This document shows, in pieces, positions 56,281-59,500 of a DNA stretch of 59,500 nucleotides (position 1 is the first letter of the stretch; each line of letters begins with the position of its first letter). The DNA is from Apostichopus japonicus (taxonomy: Eukaryota > Echinodermata > Holothuroidea > Aspidochirotida > Stichopodidae). The stretch covers positions 20,601,094 through 20,660,593 of the forward strand of contig NC_092563.1 in assembly GCF_037975245.1 (NCBI RefSeq), given 5' to 3'. The notes under the pieces were generated by a model that saw nothing but the letters and a program-made list of their open reading frames with translations, did no database searches and was not told where the DNA came from. Made by a program: the position numbers and the translations under genes.

Positions 56281-57055
56281 TCTGGTTTAAAATTATATGC
56301 AGAGCTCCCAACTGACCCGCAATTCGCGGGAATTAGACCCGCATTCTAACACCCAAACCCGCTGACCCTCACAAGCGTCCGAAAAAAACGCATTGTAATT
56401 GTCAAGTATACATACAAAAATGTGCATCAAACCTTGACTTAGCAACCATCATTTCTTTAGCATTTAGCATAATAGAGTATAAAACCTCCTTTACAGCATC
56501 ATTTGAACCTTAAATTAGCCTATATTTCTTTTCATTGGGGCGAGCAGCGAACATTTTCATGCCACGGGAAAGAATGAATTATCACCTATTATACAACACC
56601 TAATTATATTCCGGCCATTTCGTCCCCGTTTTCGCGTAGTGGCGAACGTGCACTTTTGGCGAAATTGAGTTAAATATTGTTCTTACCTACTTCGAGGGTG
56701 AAGAATCGGTTGAGCCGGGTTAGAAGTTTTAAAACTGTCTATTTTTTTCGTTTTTTGTGACTCATTTTTGACGAATGTCCACCTACGACCCACTCTCGTT
56801 TTTACATACTGACGAATACTTTAGTCATCATTACAACCACTCAGTAACACTTTTTGTCTAAGGTCCATGCATTTTTGCATATCGACGAATATTACCCTTT
56901 GGAACAAGCCGAACATAACAACCATGCCATACTGACTTGAGAACCAACTAACTGCCATTTGAAAACACCCAGGATTATGGGAAGGTAATATCTTTATTAG
57001 TTCACCTCGTCATTTAATTGATTAATACAGTATTCATATACTACGGAAGCGTAGA
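56281..57055. other. Region after the duplication, possible repeat end
   Basis: Begins with CAGAGCTCCCAACTGACCCG followed by a CGCAATTCGCGGGAATT dyad, which resembles a transposon terminus. The partner end was not found. The rest is unrecognised. Confidence 0.35.
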
Positions 57056-57084
57056 AGGGACATGTGATGATGAAAGAGAAACAA

Positions 57085-57555
57085 ACTCGTCAAAATGACA
57101 AAATTCGGAAAAAGACGTTTTGCCGAGTTTAACAACTCGTCAAAACGACAAAATTATTAAATTTGCCGAGATGCAACAAGTCGTCAAAATGACAAAATTT
57201 TGAAAATTGACGTTTTGCCGAGATACAACAAGTCGTCAAAATGACAAAAATTTGAATCTCAACGTTTTGCCAAGATACAACAAGTCGTCAAACTGACAAA
57301 AATCTGAAAATTGACGTTTTGCCGAGATACAGCATGTCGTCAAAATGACAAAATATTGAAAATTGACGTTTTGCTGAGATACAACAAGTCGTCAAAATGA
57401 ATAAAATCTGAATGTTAACGTTTAGCCGAAATATAACAAGTCGCCAAAATGAAAAAAATCTGAAAATTGACGTTTTGTTGAGATACGACAACTCGTCAAA
57501 ATGAGAACAATCTGAAAATTGACGTTTTGCCGAGATACAAATCGTCAAATCGTTA
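57085..57555. repeat. Minisatellite, about 58-bp unit
   Basis: About eight units of GTCGTCAAAATGACAAAAT, TGAAAATTGACG and TTTTGCCGAGATACAACAA with point changes. The minus-strand frame across it is repeat translation. Confidence 0.92.
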
Positions 57556-57759
57556 CAAATGTAACATCTCCCTAAAGAAGTTCGGTTTCTCTTAGCTGTT
57601 GGCGGCTTTGCTCATCACGAGCATTACTCTAGCCTAACTTAAAACTACCTTTTTCTAGCTAAGTAATACCTAGTTACATAATTGAAGGTCACATACTTTT
57701 ACATGAAACTTTGGAAGGTACTAGCATAGTTTATACTTAAGTAGTTACTTTGCTACAAA

Positions 57760-58900
57760 GGACGAGGAGGGGGGGGGGGGGGCGTTTAGACCGAATTACT
57801 AGAAAATCTGTATACAGTAGCAACCTTTAATACTGTCTTGCCAAATGCTTCAAGTAATGAAGGATCTTTTACGATTTATCAAAAAAACATGGCTTATTCA
57901 TTGGCTGACACAATTTCTTCAAGGATGGCCCAGACAAGTAAGGTTGGATAAAGGGTTATCGGAAATATTGGAAATAAAGGTTGGTGTGCCTTGGGGTGGG
58001 AGGGGGGGGGGGGTCCATTATATGCTATATCATTTACTATATATACTGATGAAATTAGGTCAAACTCACACATTTCTATAACAAAATATGCCGATGATAC
58101 TGCTGTATCATGTACAATTCATAAGAGCTCTGTTGAAACTGACCAATGAAATTTTCAGTGTTCTGTAAATGACATAGTTCCAACATGTGACCGCAAGACT
58201 TTATTGCGTAACTCCCCCCCCCCCCCCAAAAAAAAAATAAGGGAAATTTGTTTTTGAAAATAAACCATAAAACATGAAGGTCTCATTCTATCAAGGTCGC
58301 AACGTATTATTATTATTATTATTGAGGGATCTGATGTGGCTAGAACCTCCAAAACTGAGTACTGGGAGTATACAGTGACGACAGTTTGACCTTTTCTTGC
58401 AAAGCATAAAGGTATTAAAAAAGTATATTATATAGTATATAGTGTGGCTTACGTTGTGTCTTTCTTTAACCAAAATGCTAAGGAAAATGTTTTCAATACT
58501 ATTATTCTACCCTGGCACATGTGATCTATACAGTGCCTGCCTGGTACCATTTTATATTGCAAAAAAAAAAGCAAAGAAAAGAAGAATGAAGTTTCTTAAA
58601 TACACATCATCTATATTAATTTAGAATACAATATACTTTTAGAAAAAGTAAATGCTGCTGCAAGACCTGAGTTTACAAGAATGGCTAATAAGATTAACAG
58701 TGATCAGAATAACCCTTTGTATACTGTACTGAAAACTCTCCTGCACAAATCCAGCAGAAATCTAAGAAATCCACACAAAATACCGAACGTAAGTTTACAG
58801 CAACTCATTTATTTACCGTGCTGCTTTATACATTCCATTCGAGCACTTAGAATGTTTGTTATAGTTTGTTTGTTATATCGTTTTATGTAATAACTTTTGT
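57760..58900 (+). mobile_element. Decayed LINE reverse transcriptase
   Basis: Plus strand, several frames: VRLDKGLSEILEIKVGVPWG (the VPQG-type motif with Gln replaced by Trp), a frameshift at a G-run, then INDL-like remnants and KYADDTAVSCTIH (about 58085-58125), the YADD catalytic motif of CR1/L2/Jockey-type elements. Downstream, KVNAAARPEFTRMANKI (about 58650-58700) may be the later part of the ORF. Interrupted by stops and homopolymers; inactive. Confidence 0.75.
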
Positions 58901-59029
58901 ATTAGTAGATGTATTTTATATGATATCCTATCATCTTGACATTTTCTCCCTTTTTATATTAGTTATTCTTGGACTGTTTGGTATCCTATCATCTTAAAAA
59001 AACTTTTATATGAGTTATTCTTCTTGTTG

Positions 59030-59350
59030 AGGTGTTATATGACTCCTCTCTATAATTTTTATATGTATACTGGAAGGAAATAAAAAGAAGGAACAACATA
59101 CTACAGTACATCTTGGAAACACTTGAACAATGGCACAGTTATTTCCTTCTTTAAATCTGAGGATTCACACGTGGTTGGGTTGGATATTATGAATGTGCCT
59201 GTGAGCGTAAGAAATTTTTTATATGTATACTGGAAGGAAATAAAAAGAAGGAACAACATACTATAGTACAACTTGGAAACACTTGAACAATTGCACAGTT
59301 GCTGGGTTGGTTATTATGAATGTGCCTGTGAGCGTAATAAAATTTCACAT
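59030..59350. repeat. Two-copy tandem repeat
   Basis: ATATGTATACTGGAAGGAAA ... AACAACATACTA ... CTTGGAAACACTTGAACAA ... GAATGTGCCTGTGAGCGTAA occurs at about 59060-59210 and again at 59220-59340. The second copy lacks about 30 bp of the middle. Confidence 0.88.
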
Positions 59351-59500
59351 TCCGTTTAAGGGGATAGTATAGTGGAATAGCTTCCCAAAGCGTTTGAAGG
59401 ATACTTAGAAACTATCGTCAGAGACATTTCACGTAATACACTAACTTGAAAATGAAGAATTGCACACAATTTTCCGTAGTCTGTGTGCTTTATAAGAGTT

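Overview
The window looks like a piece of an echinoderm genome, most plausibly a sea cucumber or a relative. The reasons are genes split by GT-AG introns, a long hyalin-repeat (HYR) gene, a deuterostome-type glycosaminoglycan 2-O-sulfotransferase, a clan-2-like cytochrome P450, AT-rich intergenic DNA, and dense Penelope-like, LINE, hAT-like, tRNA-SINE and (TA)n repeats. Species assignment is inference; no homology search was possible.

Layout. (1) 600-15381, minus strand: 5' part of a secreted HYR-domain gene. One signal-peptide exon is followed by 11 exons, each a whole number of codons long and bounded by phase-1 introns, and each encoding about one HYR domain. The reading frame stays open through all 12 exons (929 codons) and the gene runs off the left edge. 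One exon (6021-6281) has no long ATG-initiated frame and was found by splice-site and domain reading. Introns hold a 41-bp minisatellite, a 358-bp hAT-like element with an 8-bp target duplication, Penelope-derived hammerhead-like sequences, a tRNA-derived SINE and (TA)n arrays. (2) 15860-16590: 3' end of a LINE with a TA/CGCAT array. (3) 18320-19399, plus strand: intact intronless sulfotransferase. (4) 19400-29530: mobile-element graveyard with two Penelope-like elements (RT and GIY-YIG pieces), hammerhead-like motifs, a SINE, an RT-deleted Tx1/L1-like LINE, and a 1249-bp hAT-like element nested in a Penelope end. (5) 29539-34475, plus strand: five-exon cytochrome P450 that reads as 464 aa with no N-terminal membrane anchor. 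(6) 34514-56280: a near-identical tandem duplication of a 10.88-kb unit that starts 38 bp after the P450 stop. Each unit carries a Penelope-like endonuclease ORF split by a 1.43-kb foldback-like element, plus other transposon ends. (7) 56281-59500: a roughly 58-bp minisatellite, a decayed LINE reverse transcriptase and a two-copy tandem repeat.

The three host genes show no common pathway. The HYR protein and the sulfotransferase would both act on the extracellular/secretory side, but that is only a loose link. The most unusual content is the set of hammerhead-ribozyme-like motifs with palindromic helix III, the foldback element inside a Penelope ORF, and the large duplication, which could be a real recent event or an unpurged haplotype.
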